A stretch of DNA of 64,000 nucleotides from Gemmatimonadaceae bacterium. Lineage in GTDB: Bacteria; Gemmatimonadota; Gemmatimonadetes; Gemmatimonadales; Gemmatimonadaceae. Both the position numbers and the translations under genes were made by a program. Numbering within the stretch: the stretch's first letter is position 1; the number at the start of each line of letters is the position of its first letter. The stretch is from contig JANYHT010000050.1 in NCBI GenBank assembly GCA_025358925.1, positions 62,001 to 126,000 of the forward strand. The letters are read 5' to 3'. Of this stretch, positions 8,393-17,751 are shown piece by piece. The notes beneath the pieces are model-generated. The model searched no databases and was not told where the DNA came from. It was given only the letters and a program-made list of their open reading frames with translations.

Positions 8393-10324
8393 CTACGTAG
8401 GACTCATCGACTCGCTCGCATCACCAGATTCGATAGCCTCCAACAACTGCTGACGCTGTAACAGCCGCGCGTATCGCCCGCCACGCAATACGAGATCGTC
8501 GTGCTGTCCCTGCTCAATAATCCGACCATCCTCGAGTACAATGATGTGATCTGCGTCGCGTACCGTGCTGATGCGATGCGAGGCGATCACGGCCGTACGT
8601 CCGTGCAATGCATCGCGCAGACCGGCCAGAATCGCGGCTTCGGTGTGCGTATCCACGGCGGACAGCGCATCGTCGAGCAGGACAATTCGTGGGTGGCGCG
8701 CCAACGCGCGCGCTATGGCCGAGCGTTGTTTTTGTCCGCCGGACAAGTTGATACCGCGCTCACCTAGTCGAGTGGCGTATCCAGCAGGGAGTCGAGCAAC
8801 GGTGTCACTCAGTTGCGCGATACCTGTGGCCTCGATCACTTCCGGTGGCGTTTCCCATTCACCGGCATGATGCTCTGCCGTGATGCCAATCGCTGCGCGC
8901 GTGTCGTCAAGTCCATAGCCGATGTTCGCGCCGATCGTCTCACTAAAGAGCAGCGACTCTTGCGGCACATGACCGAGCTCTGCGCGCAATACAGAGAGTG
9001 GAAGCGTCGAAATCGGCACGCCGTCCAATAGAATTTCTCCTTCTTGCGGATCGAAGAATCGCGGAATGAGATCGATGAGCGCGCTCTTGCCTGACCCAGT
9101 GGCTCCAACGATGGCGAGTGTGCCGCCGGCGCGGATGGAGAACGAAACATCGCGCAACACCCACCGCGGTTCGCTCACGCTGTTCTCGTATTGTGCAAGC
9201 TGCGCGGCGCCATCTTCGCTGGTGAGGTGCGCCGCCGGATAGCGAAAGGACACGTGCCGAAATTCAAGCGCGCGTCCGCCAGCGGCCACTGGGAGTATGG
9301 CGTGTCCATCGTCATGCACCGACACTGGTGTTGCATCCAGCAAAACGATCACACGCGCCATGGACGCCGATGCGCGTTGAAAGAGATTTGTCGTCCAGCC
9401 AAGCGCGATCATCGGCCACGTCAGCATCGCGAGATAGATGCCGAAGGCGACGTAGCCGCCAACCGAAATGCGATTGTGGATGAGCAATTGTCCACCAACG
9501 CCAATCGTAATCGCACCACCTAAGCCTGCCAGTAGCGCAAATCCCGGATTCATGATCCCGTTCAACTTCGCGAGACGCATGTTCGCATCGAGGTACGCAT
9601 CACCGAGGGTATCAAAGCGGGCAGACTCGGACGCTTCTTGTTGGTACGCGCGGACCACGCGCACGCCGGTAAGATTCTCCTGCGCGCGCGTCGAGAGCTG
9701 ACTGAATTGTGATTGCACTGCTTCAAAGCGCGCGTGCACCAACCGACCCAATCGCAGCATCAGCAACGGCAATCCCACCATTGGCAATAATGCAAATCCC
9801 GTCAGCATCGGGCTGATGCGCAACATCATGATCATGGCAAACAAACCACCAGCAACGGTGTTGACCAGATACATGATCGCGGGTCCGGCGGCCATGCGCA
9901 CGGCGCTGAGGTCGTTGGTTAACCGTGCCATGAGATCGCCTGTGCGCCAGCGCACATACCAACTGGGGTCGAGTTCCACCAGTCGCGCAAACAGGTCGTG
10001 GCGCAGATCTGTCTCGATCCGTCGACTGACGCCATTGAGGAATTGACGCATGACGAAGCGTAGCACGCCACTTGCACTAGCCGTGAGCAGCATCACGCCG
10101 CCAATGGTGAGGAGCGTTTTGACGTCCGCTCCGGATCGCATACTGTCGATGCCGCGCTTCAACAACGATGGAATGACACTCGCCAGCGCCGCAGCGAGCA
10201 CGACGGCTAGCAATCCCACGGCAACTTGCAGACGGTACGGGTGGTAGTACGGAACGAGACGCTGCAGCGGGCGGCGTGGGGGCGATACAGGCCCGGCCGC
10301 AGGACCTTGTGACACTGGCATCAT
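8393..10324 (-). CDS. ABC exporter, fused permease-ATPase (MsbA/multidrug type)
   Basis: 643 residues. The N-terminal half is a six-helix exporter transmembrane domain (about 30-330). The C-terminal ATPase has Walker A GATGSGKS (about residue 405), a Q-loop region (GHVPQESLLFSET), the signature LSGGQKQR, Walker B IVLLDDALSAVD and the switch histidine in ASHRIS. A homodimer could flip lipids or export drugs or peptides. No partner half-transporter is adjacent. It is divergent from the lipoprotein at 10412, with 87 bases between them. Substrate cannot be deduced. Confidence 0.92.
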   Translation of the reverse strand: MMPVSQGPAAGPVSPPRRPLQRLVPYYHPYRLQVAVGLLAVVLAAALASVIPSLLKRGIDSMRSGADVKTLLTIGGVMLLTASASGVLRFVMRQFLNGVSRRIETDLRHDLFARLVELDPSWYVRWRTGDLMARLTNDLSAVRMAAGPAIMYLVNTVAGGLFAMIMMLRISPMLTGFALLPMVGLPLLMLRLGRLVHARFEAVQSQFSQLSTRAQENLTGVRVVRAYQQEASESARFDTLGDAYLDANMRLAKLNGIMNPGFALLAGLGGAITIGVGGQLLIHNRISVGGYVAFGIYLAMLTWPMIALGWTTNLFQRASASMARVIVLLDATPVSVHDDGHAILPVAAGGRALEFRHVSFRYPAAHLTSEDGAAQLAQYENSVSEPRWVLRDVSFSIRAGGTLAIVGATGSGKSALIDLIPRFFDPQEGEILLDGVPISTLPLSVLRAELGHVPQESLLFSETIGANIGYGLDDTRAAIGITAEHHAGEWETPPEVIEATGIAQLSDTVARLPAGYATRLGERGINLSGGQKQRSAIARALARHPRIVLLDDALSAVDTHTEAAILAGLRDALHGRTAVIASHRISTVRDADHIIVLEDGRIIEQGQHDDLVLRGGRYARLLQRQQLLEAIESGDASESMSPT

Positions 10325-10359
10325 TTGTACGGAGCTGTTGTACGTTCGATCAGCGTTCG

Positions 10360-10387
10360 CGAGGTGCCGCTCAAAAGCGGCACCTCG
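10360..10387 (+). promoter_or_regulatory. Perfect 12-bp hairpin in the leader of the 10412 lipoprotein gene
   Basis: CGAGGTGCCGCT (10360-10371) and AGCGGCACCTCG (10376-10387) are exact inverted complements around a 4-base CAAA loop, followed by TTTCCCCTCTC. An AGGAG ribosome-binding site lies 11 bases further on (10399-10403). It lies between two divergent genes, so it is not a conventional gene-end terminator. It may be an attenuator or stabilising leader structure, or a terminator of a short leader RNA. Confidence 0.65.
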
Positions 10388-10411
10388 TTTCCCCTCTCAG
10401 GAGATGCAACT

Positions 10412-11284
10412 ATGCAGGAATATACCCGTCGTCAAAATGCAACGCTCGCGATGTACAGTGTCGCGGTGCTCGCGCTCACAAGCCTTGCTGCCTGCGGTGA
10501 GAAGAAGCCAGACAGCGCGGTTGTTGTTGCTGACAGTGCGCTGGGCCGCGATCTCGCAATGGCCGCGCGCGATTCTGTGGTGCAGCCCAAGTTGCAAGAT
10601 GTGCCAGCACCCGCACCCGCGCCGGCCCCGGTCCCTGTGGCGCCAATCAAGCGTCCAACGCCAAAGCCAACACCCAAACCCGCGCCCAAGCCAGCGCCGG
10701 TCGTGACGCCAAGTCCGGCGCCGACGCCCGCGCCCGTCGCGGCGGTTTCGGGAACAGTTGCTGCCGGAACGACGATGAGCTTCGCGTCAAATTCAAAAGT
10801 GTGCAGCAACACAACGCAAGTTGGTGAAAAGTTTACTGCAGATTTGAATGCGCCAGTTTCCGCAACCAACGGCGTCGACATTCCGGCCGGTGCGACCGGC
10901 ACTTTCGAAGTCACCGAGAAAAAAACGGCCGCGAACTCCGGTGACAACACTTCTTTAACGGTAAAGCTCGTGTCGATCACGTTCGCTGGACGCACGTATC
11001 CAGTGGATGCGACCGTACAAACGGCGGCCACCGAAAAAGTGCGTAGCGCGTCCAAGACCACGGACGCGAAAAAAGTTGCCGGCGGTGCCATCATCGGTGG
11101 CATCATTGGACAAATCATCGGCAAGGACACAAAGGGCACCGTCATCGGTGCAGCCGCCGGTGCAGCCGCCGGAACGGTCGCCGCCGCAAAGACGGCCGAC
11201 TACGACACGTGTTTGCAGAGCGGAGCCTCGGTTACCGTGCGCTTGGATTCACCGGCAACAGTGCGCCCAGCTCTAAAGAACTAG
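10412..11284 (+). CDS. Lipoprotein with Pro-Ala linker and glycine-zipper tail
   Basis: 290 residues from ATG 10412, placed 8 bases after AGGAG; an in-frame extension to 10325 would cross the leader hairpin. A hydrophobic leader ends in a LAAC lipobox. A long Pro/Ala/Lys-rich linker follows (about 60-110, PAPAPAP and KPTPKP repeats), resembling periplasm-spanning linkers. A beta-rich domain with PAGATGTFEVTEK comes next, then a glycine zipper (about 222-265: GGAIIGGIIGQIIGK and GAAAGAAAGT). Glycine-zipper lipoproteins sit in the envelope and can insert into membranes. Function is unknown; an envelope structural or stress role is the cautious reading. Confidence 0.8.
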   Translation: MQEYTRRQNATLAMYSVAVLALTSLAACGEKKPDSAVVVADSALGRDLAMAARDSVVQPKLQDVPAPAPAPAPVPVAPIKRPTPKPTPKPAPKPAPVVTPSPAPTPAPVAAVSGTVAAGTTMSFASNSKVCSNTTQVGEKFTADLNAPVSATNGVDIPAGATGTFEVTEKKTAANSGDNTSLTVKLVSITFAGRTYPVDATVQTAATEKVRSASKTTDAKKVAGGAIIGGIIGQIIGKDTKGTVIGAAAGAAAGTVAAAKTADYDTCLQSGASVTVRLDSPATVRPALKN

Positions 11285-11302
11285 GCTATCACGAGGCGAA
11301 GA

Positions 11303-13135
11303 TCAGTACCCAACCGCGCCACCACTCCGGCGCGGTTCGGGTACACCTTCCCAACCCCCATGCACGCGCATAATCGCATTCACGTTCACGAGTGCCCGCT
11401 GTTCTTTTAAGCCGTACCCCATGCCTTTCAATTCAGCGATCACGGCTGCCGTGAGTCCGCCGGTCTCAAATGTGAGCGAATCCGGCAGCGCTTGATGATG
11501 TACACGTGGTGCACGCATCGCATCTGCTAACGACATCCGGTTTTCGATCACGTTGAGTATCACTTGACTCGTACCGGTGATAATTGTCGGCCCACCGGCT
11601 GCACCGACCACCAACAGCACGCGACCATTCCGATCAAGCACGATCGTTGGCGACATCGCACTCAACATCCGCTTGCCTGGCTGAATGGCATTCTGTTCGC
11701 CCTGCACCAAGCCGTACATATTCGGTTTACCAAGCTGCGCGGCAAAGTCATCCATCTCATCGTTGAGCATGAAGCCAGCGCCGCGTACCCAAACGCCCGA
11801 TCCCCACGAATTATTGAGGGTCGTCGTGGTGGCCACCGCGTTGCCGACTTTGTCGACCACGGAATAGTGCGTGGTGTGCGTGGGTTCGCGTGCCGCCTGC
11901 GCCATCTTCGGTTCGAGCTGCTTTGTTGACGTCGCTCGCGTATCGTCAATCGTATTGCGCAATAACTTCGCATACGCTTTGCTGGTTAATTGTGCAAGCG
12001 GCACCTTCACAAAGTCTGGATCGCCAAGCTTCGCGTTCCGATCAACGAACGCGCGCTGATATGCACTCCCCACCAGATGAAACCACTTCGCCGTACCATA
12101 CGCCGGTAGCGTTGGATATTGCTCGAGAATGTTCATTGCCTCAGCGTTCGTCACACCACCAGACGATGACGGCGGCATGGACACTAATGCGAAGCCGCGA
12201 TACGTGGTGTTAATGGGCGTGCGCAGCGCGGGCACATAGCGTTTGAGATCGTCGCGCGTGATGATGCCACCGCCGCGCTTCTGTTCCGCCACCAACGAAT
12301 CGGCAATCCACCCCTCATAAAACGCACTCGCGCCGCGTTCGGCGATGGCCTGCAACGTACGGGCGAGATCTTTCTGGACGAGTCGTTCACCAGTCTTGAG
12401 CGCCACACCATTTGGAAAATACGCGGCCGTCGGACTGAACTTGAGTACACGGGTGCGCGCCCGTGACATCGACCCCGCAAGCGCACTATCGATGACGAAC
12501 CCATCGCGCGCCAATCGAATAGCTGGCTGAATTACCTGCGCGAGCGACATCGTACCGTACTTCGCGAGCGCAGCGGACAACCCAGCCACTGCGCCCGGCA
12601 CACCCGACGACAAATGTCCGTCAATACTTCGGTCGGTGAGATTGCCCTCCGCATCGAGATACATGTTCCGCGTTGCTGCCAATGGCGCGATTTCGCGATA
12701 GTCCACGGCAACGCTTCGCCCGTCAGCCATGCGAATCACCATGTAGCCGCCGCCGCCAATGTTGCCGGCCTCGGGCCACGCGACAGCAAGTGCAAAACCA
12801 AGTGCGACGGCGGCATCGACGGCATTACCGCCCGCACGCATAATTTCGGCGGCGGCTGCACTTGCGTCCAGACTATTACTTACCGCCATTGCCTGCGGAG
12901 CAAACGTGGCCTTCGCTCCAGCTGGCAGGTGCCACCCCGTTGGAAAGGTCGCCGCAACGCGTGCAGGAATGGCAGGATCTCCAACACCGGCGCTCACCGC
13001 GCTCTGACTCGTCGCGTTTCCACCCACACTCCCCGCGCTCCGCGAACACGCCGCAAGCCATGAGGAAGACAAGGAGACGAACATCGCAGACTGAATCCCG
13101 CGACGCACAGTAGTGCGTGTCATTGACCACAGCAT
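11303..13135 (-). CDS. ggt: Gamma-glutamyltransferase
   Basis: 610-residue Ntn-hydrolase precursor. A lipobox-like WLAAC follows a short leader; an alternative ATG lies at 13123. Near the start of the enzyme are AMAVSNSLDASAAAAEIMR and AGGNAVDAAVALGFAL. The autoprocessing site and catalytic threonine sit in EPTHTTHYSVVD (about residue 418), where cleavage would give large and small subunits. GAAGGPTIITGTSQVI is the small-subunit core. The enzyme would cleave glutathione or other gamma-glutamyl compounds in the periplasm. A second GGT, fused to a propeller, is encoded at 36.6-39.5 kb. Confidence 0.93.
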   Translation of the reverse strand: MLWSMTRTTVRRGIQSAMFVSLSSSWLAACSRSAGSVGGNATSQSAVSAGVGDPAIPARVAATFPTGWHLPAGAKATFAPQAMAVSNSLDASAAAAEIMRAGGNAVDAAVALGFALAVAWPEAGNIGGGGYMVIRMADGRSVAVDYREIAPLAATRNMYLDAEGNLTDRSIDGHLSSGVPGAVAGLSAALAKYGTMSLAQVIQPAIRLARDGFVIDSALAGSMSRARTRVLKFSPTAAYFPNGVALKTGERLVQKDLARTLQAIAERGASAFYEGWIADSLVAEQKRGGGIITRDDLKRYVPALRTPINTTYRGFALVSMPPSSSGGVTNAEAMNILEQYPTLPAYGTAKWFHLVGSAYQRAFVDRNAKLGDPDFVKVPLAQLTSKAYAKLLRNTIDDTRATSTKQLEPKMAQAAREPTHTTHYSVVDKVGNAVATTTTLNNSWGSGVWVRGAGFMLNDEMDDFAAQLGKPNMYGLVQGEQNAIQPGKRMLSAMSPTIVLDRNGRVLLVVGAAGGPTIITGTSQVILNVIENRMSLADAMRAPRVHHQALPDSLTFETGGLTAAVIAELKGMGYGLKEQRALVNVNAIMRVHGGWEGVPEPRRSGGAVGY

Positions 13136-13166
13136 GGGCGATACAGGTAGAAGGGAGAACGCCTAC

Positions 13167-13928
13167 TTAGTTACCGAAACCGATGCGCACGCTGGCGCGC
13201 GTGGTGCGCATCTTAAAACTGCGCCCGACACCATCAGGCAAGTTGGTCTTTGCGTGCAATCCAATCCCGAAATCTTGCACTAACGCAAGCACCAAGTGCC
13301 GAGACAACGCATAACCAAATCCAGCGCCGATTGTGCCGGTGAGATCCAACGTGCCAGTTGGCTTACCAATGGCAACGGTCGGCGCATTGCGCACGTGCAT
13401 GTTGCGCAAACTGGTGACGCCAGCACTCGCGTCAAACAGTGTATGAAAACCAGCGCCGCCGCCCGAACGAAATTGTCCCATCAACGACCACAATTCGCTC
13501 TGTGCTGCGCACGATAACGCGCACGCTCCGGGTAACGGCGTGGTTGGCGTGCGCGGTGTCGCCGTTGCCGTTGTCGTAAACGGAACGAGTGTCAGGTCGA
13601 CTGTGCCGTAGGACACAGCCACGCCAAGGCTGGTCGCTTCGTCACTCGCCTTTTCCAATGTGACGCGATATTGCCACATTGGATCGGTACTGAAGCTCCA
13701 TCGGCTTTGTGTCGCACCGTCATTGATGTCGGTAATGCCCACGGAACCCGCGCCGCCCGACAACCACCACCCGCTTCCTCTCGACGACGCGCCACTGCCG
13801 CGGATTTGCGCGGCAAGCGGCATCGCGGTAAGTCCGAAGAGGACGCACAGCGACAGCATAGGTAGGCGTGCTTTGCTCAAAGAGCGACGACACGTGCCAA
13901 GTGTCGATCTAGCTTGCGGTTCGCACAT
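13167..13928 (-). CDS. Predicted outer-membrane beta-barrel protein
   Basis: 253 residues with a signal peptide ending in PLAAQ. The mature part is Gly/Ser/Thr-rich with alternating hydrophobic residues, GTLDLTGTIGAGFGYAL and a C-terminal SVRIGFGN strand, as in small barrels. Two cysteines close together (CALSCAAQ, about 133-137) sit in a probable loop. No enzyme motif is seen. It lies 31 bases upstream of the gamma-glutamyltransferase on the same strand and is divergent from murQ. Small family barrels of unknown cargo are frequent in this type of genome. Confidence 0.65.
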   Translation of the reverse strand: MCEPQARSTLGTCRRSLSKARLPMLSLCVLFGLTAMPLAAQIRGSGASSRGSGWWLSGGAGSVGITDINDGATQSRWSFSTDPMWQYRVTLEKASDEATSLGVAVSYGTVDLTLVPFTTTATATPRTPTTPLPGACALSCAAQSELWSLMGQFRSGGGAGFHTLFDASAGVTSLRNMHVRNAPTVAIGKPTGTLDLTGTIGAGFGYALSRHLVLALVQDFGIGLHAKTNLPDGVGRSFKMRTTRASVRIGFGN

Positions 13929-14005
13929 TGCGATCTCTAACTTAGCTCCGTGCTTGCGCGGGTGCTACGTCACCTGCTGCGACCTGCTTCCCCCTTACAT
14001 GACTC

Positions 14006-14935
14006 GTGGCCGCTTCGACGCTTGATCCTCGCGTCACCGAACGTCGCAATCCTCGCACTGTCGATATCGACCTCGCGTCCCCAGAAGCGATTGTCGATTT
14101 GCTCAATGCGGAGGATCGTGCTGTTGCGGATGCCGTCGCAACACAACGCCTCGCCATTGCGCAAACGATTTCACATATCGAAAGCGCGTTTCGCTCAGGA
14201 CATCGCCTGTTGTATGTGGGAGCTGGCACGTCCGGACGACTCGGTGTGCTCGATGCCAGCGAGTGTCCGCCCACGTTCGGTACTGATCCACAGATGGTGG
14301 TCGGCATCATCGCCGGTGGTGATCGCGCCTTGCGCACTCCAATCGAAGGCGCTGAAGATGACGCCGTCGAGGCGGGTCGAATCATCGACCGACATCACGT
14401 AACTGCGGGTGATGTGGTTGTTGGCATCGCGGCGTCGGGCAGCACACCCTTCGTTCGCGGCGCATTGCTTCGCGCACGCGAACTCGGCGCGACGACGGCG
14501 CTCATCGCGTGTAGCGAGCCACCGGCCAACATGCGATCGACGGCGGACGTGCTCATCCTGCCCATTGTTGGTCCAGAAGCGTTGACGGGATCAACGCGAC
14601 TCAAGGCGGGCACCGCAACAAAAATGGTGTGCAACATGCTCACCACCGGCGCGATGATTCGCATTGGGAAAAGTTACGGCAATCTCATGGTCGACATGCG
14701 AGCGACGAATGACAAACTGACTGACCGTGCCGAACGCATGGTGATGTTGGTAAGCAATGTCTCGCGTGCGGACGCACGCGACGGATTGGCGCGCGCCGGC
14801 GGTCGAGTAAAAGTGGCAATCGTGATGGCCGCGTTGCACATCGATGCGACGACAGCGCAACAACAGCTCGACGATGTTGGCGGCGTGATTCGGAAACTGC
14901 TGCGAGTCGCACCACCGAAGGTGGTCGACGGATGA
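14006..14935 (+). CDS. murQ: N-acetylmuramic acid 6-phosphate etherase
   Basis: 309 residues from a GTG start. The SIS fold shows the phosphosugar loop GAGTSGRLG (about 72-80) and the ECPPTFGT motif with the catalytic Glu near residue 86. SGSTPFVRGAL and a C-terminal helical cap (AALHIDATTAQQQLDDVGG) complete the MurQ family. It cleaves the D-lactyl ether of MurNAc-6-phosphate to GlcNAc-6-phosphate in the cytosol. Its stop overlaps the anmK start (ATGA), giving direct coupling with the kinase that makes its substrate. An ATG at 13999 is out of frame. Confidence 0.96.
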   Translation: MAASTLDPRVTERRNPRTVDIDLASPEAIVDLLNAEDRAVADAVATQRLAIAQTISHIESAFRSGHRLLYVGAGTSGRLGVLDASECPPTFGTDPQMVVGIIAGGDRALRTPIEGAEDDAVEAGRIIDRHHVTAGDVVVGIAASGSTPFVRGALLRARELGATTALIACSEPPANMRSTADVLILPIVGPEALTGSTRLKAGTATKMVCNMLTTGAMIRIGKSYGNLMVDMRATNDKLTDRAERMVMLVSNVSRADARDGLARAGGRVKVAIVMAALHIDATTAQQQLDDVGGVIRKLLRVAPPKVVDG

Positions 14936-16122
14936 CGATTTCGGAAAGTGCACCGAAGGAACTGGTGCTCGTCGGACTTATGTCAGGCACGTCGCTGGAT
15001 GGCATCTCCGCCGCAGTGGCGCATTTTCGCGACAACGCAGACGGCATTCCACAGGCGACGCTGCTCGCATTCACGCAACGACCATACAGCGCGGCCGAGC
15101 GAGGGCGCCTTGAAGCGGCGTGTCGTGAGGGGAGCGCTCGTGAATACTGCCGATTGAATGTCGATCTCGCGGATTGGTTAGCGGCGGCTGCAATACACGC
15201 GATTCACGATGCGGGCCTCACTTCACATGACATCGCTGCCGTCGCATCGCACGGACAAACGTTGTGGCACGAACCGGGGCATAGTACGTGGCAAATCGGT
15301 GACGCGGCCCGCATAGCCGAACGCACGCAATGTGCCGTCGTCTCGGATTTTCGGTCGCGCGATGTTGCGGCGGGCGGGCAAGGCGCCCCACTCGTTCCGA
15401 TGGCCGATGCCATGCTCTTTTCGCATGCGCACGAGTGGCGTGCACTACAAAACTTAGGAGGCATTGGCAACGTCACGATCGTGCCACCGTCGTCGAGCAT
15501 CGCCAACGGTGGGCTCAGCGCCGTCCGCGCGTTTGACACGGGCCCCGGCTGCGTGGTGATTGATACTGTGACGCGTGCGTTACATCCACAATTGTCGTAC
15601 GATGCCGACGGCGCGTTGGCACGCGCGGGCACTGTGATTGAAACGGTGGTGCGCGACGCGCTCGCGCACCCGTATTTTGCACAACATCCACCGAAAAGTA
15701 CGGGTCGCGAACTGTACACGCGCGAGTTCGCCGCCGCGTTTATGCGCGCGTGTCTTGAACATGGCGCTTCAGATACCGACGTGGTCGCGACGACCACGGC
15801 CTTCACGGCACGAAGCATCGTCGATCAATATGAGCGATTCATTACCGAACCAATCCGCGATGTGCTGCTATCAGGTGGCGGATCAAAAAACCTGACGCTG
15901 GTCCGATTTATTACCGACGCGATTGATGCACGTGCGGCAACCCGCCACACGAACACCATTGCCGTCAAGCGATTTGAGGATGTCTTCTTCGACGGTGAAG
16001 CCAAAGAAGCGGTGGCCTTCGCACTCCTCGGCTATCTGCATCTTTCGGGACGCAGCGGCAATCTCCCCAGCGCAACCGGTGCGCGTGGCCCGCGCATACT
16101 CGGCGCGCTTACGCCCGCATGA
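14932..16122 (+). CDS. anmK: Anhydro-N-acetylmuramic acid kinase
   Basis: 396 residues of the ASKHA-fold AnmK family. The N-terminal MSGTSLDGISAAV phosphate loop, SHGQTLWHEP, the NLGGIGNVTIV motif, FDTGPGCVVID and the late SGGGSKNLTLV all match. It opens and phosphorylates 1,6-anhydro-MurNAc to MurNAc-6-phosphate using ATP and water, feeding MurQ. The start overlaps murQ by 4 bases, and the GH3 enzyme follows after 27 bases. This gives the order of a complete intracellular muropeptide sugar pathway. Confidence 0.96.
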   Translation: MTISESAPKELVLVGLMSGTSLDGISAAVAHFRDNADGIPQATLLAFTQRPYSAAERGRLEAACREGSAREYCRLNVDLADWLAAAAIHAIHDAGLTSHDIAAVASHGQTLWHEPGHSTWQIGDAARIAERTQCAVVSDFRSRDVAAGGQGAPLVPMADAMLFSHAHEWRALQNLGGIGNVTIVPPSSSIANGGLSAVRAFDTGPGCVVIDTVTRALHPQLSYDADGALARAGTVIETVVRDALAHPYFAQHPPKSTGRELYTREFAAAFMRACLEHGASDTDVVATTTAFTARSIVDQYERFITEPIRDVLLSGGGSKNLTLVRFITDAIDARAATRHTNTIAVKRFEDVFFDGEAKEAVAFALLGYLHLSGRSGNLPSATGARGPRILGALTPA

Positions 16123-16149
16123 GGGTTTCAATATGAACTTCGAGCGCAG

Positions 16150-17646
16150 ATGAGCGAACAATCGCGACGTGACCTCGCGCAATTACTGATTCCGGTGATC
16201 ACGTGGCAACCCATTGGTGGCTTTGCGAGTGTCCGTCCGCTCATTGAGCATGCGCTTGCGCTTGGTGTTGGCGGATTCCAGATCGTTGGTGGTGAACAAG
16301 ACACGGTCAGAGCGTTGGCGAAAGAACTACAACTCAAATCGCGACATCCGTTGCTCATTGCCGCCGAACTTGAGCGTGGTGCCGGACAGCAGTTTGCCAA
16401 TGCAACCGGACTGCCGCCGCTCGCTGCGATCGCAGCAACTGGCGATCTTGAATCGCTTAAGCGCGCCGCACGCCTCACAGCACGTGAGGCGCGCACGATG
16501 GGCGTGAATTGGAATCTCGCACCGGTGTGCGATCTGGATTTACTCGCAGAAAATCCGGTGCTTGGTACGCAGACCATGGGCAATGATGCGCGTCGCGTTG
16601 GCTCGCTCGTGTCGGCGTGGATTGAAGCGTGTCAGGCCGAAGGCGTGCTCGCCTGTGCAAAGCGATTTCCAGGCACGGGTCGCGCTACGACCGACGCGCA
16701 CGTCGTCACACCAGTAATTGACGTGCCGGCGGATCAACTGAAAGATGTGGATCTCCAACCCTTTCGCTCCGCTATTAGTGGTGGAGTGGCGAGCATCATG
16801 ACGTCGCACGTGGCGTATCCATCGCTCGATTCAAGCCGGATGCCGGCGACGCTTTCGCGCGAGATGTTGCAGTGGCTCCTGCGACAGCAACTGAAGTACG
16901 ACAATTTGATTGTCTCCGATGCGTTGACGCTGGCTGCGGTGACGCACGATCGTGATGCTGATCTGCGCACGTCAGCGGAAGCTGCTGTGCTCGCGGCACG
17001 TGCGGGGTGTGATGTGCTGCTCGATCCTGGCCCCCTCGACGCGGCGCTCGATGCGCTCGAGCGCGCCCTTGATGATGGGACGTTGGATCCGGAACGTGTG
17101 CGACAGTCGGTGCGTCGTCGTCTGAAGTGGGCGCAGTGGGCGTCACCACCAAACGATTGGCGCCGACCCAGTGGTGCGGACACGGCGTGGGGCGCCCTCT
17201 TGGCGGATCGTGTGCTGCACGTGTTGCATGGCCCGTTGCCGATGCTCGGCGTCGTCACGGAAGTCGCGGCTGTTGATGATGATGAGCGCGTACCAGGTAC
17301 GCGTGCGGCACGGAATGCACTGGTGGATGCACTGCGACTTGGCGGACATGACGCGCGGGCGGTGGATGCGCCGTCAGTGGTGAGTGGTGGTCCGCTCGTG
17401 GTGGGTTTGTTCGCGGACTATTTGCCAGTCAAGGTGCGTATCACGCTACTGCCCGAGACGATTGCGCGCGTGCATGCGCTCATGGAGCAAGCGGCGGTGC
17501 TGCAACGCGGTATCGTGTTAGTCGGGTTGGGTGATCCGCGTTTTGTGGCGCAACTTGCGCTCGACGTGCCGACTATTGTTGCGTGGAGTGGTGATCGCGT
17601 CATGCAGCAAGCGGCGGCGCGCGCGTTGGCGAGAGCGCGCAAGTAG
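16150..17646 (+). CDS. Glycoside hydrolase family 3, beta-N-acetylhexosaminidase (NagZ-like)
   Basis: 498 residues. The GH3 N-terminal barrel has KRFPGTGRATTDAH (171-184), which provides the Asp-His dyad characteristic of NagZ-type N-acetylglucosaminidases. The catalytic aspartate is in LIVSDALTL (about residue 257). A roughly 150-residue C-terminal extension (from about 340) resembles the GH3 C-terminal domain that classical short NagZ proteins lack. It has no signal peptide, so a cytosolic role is expected: removing GlcNAc from GlcNAc-anhydroMurNAc to give the AnmK substrate. The usual KHFPGHG is KRFPGTG here, so both histidines of that block are replaced. Confidence 0.88.
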   Translation: MSEQSRRDLAQLLIPVITWQPIGGFASVRPLIEHALALGVGGFQIVGGEQDTVRALAKELQLKSRHPLLIAAELERGAGQQFANATGLPPLAAIAATGDLESLKRAARLTAREARTMGVNWNLAPVCDLDLLAENPVLGTQTMGNDARRVGSLVSAWIEACQAEGVLACAKRFPGTGRATTDAHVVTPVIDVPADQLKDVDLQPFRSAISGGVASIMTSHVAYPSLDSSRMPATLSREMLQWLLRQQLKYDNLIVSDALTLAAVTHDRDADLRTSAEAAVLAARAGCDVLLDPGPLDAALDALERALDDGTLDPERVRQSVRRRLKWAQWASPPNDWRRPSGADTAWGALLADRVLHVLHGPLPMLGVVTEVAAVDDDERVPGTRAARNALVDALRLGGHDARAVDAPSVVSGGPLVVGLFADYLPVKVRITLLPETIARVHALMEQAAVLQRGIVLVGLGDPRFVAQLALDVPTIVAWSGDRVMQQAAARALARARK

Positions 17647-17687
17647 GAACGGACACCAATAGCAGTTTCACGCGCGGGGAACAACGG

Positions 17688-17719
17688 GTTTCACGCGGAG
17701 GCGCGGAGAACGCGGAGAA
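17688..17719 (+). repeat. Dispersed repeat of the GTTTCACGCGGAGG family
   Basis: GTTTCACGCGGAGGCGCGG begins the copy, which continues with GAACGCGGAGAA. A shorter degenerate copy (AGTTTCACGCG) lies just upstream at 17664-17674. Related copies are at 24245-24280 and, inverted, at 24364-24422. All are intergenic and follow a gene end. Confidence 0.8.
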
Positions 17720-17751
17720 AAAACGGACGAAACCAAATTTAAAAAGACTCA

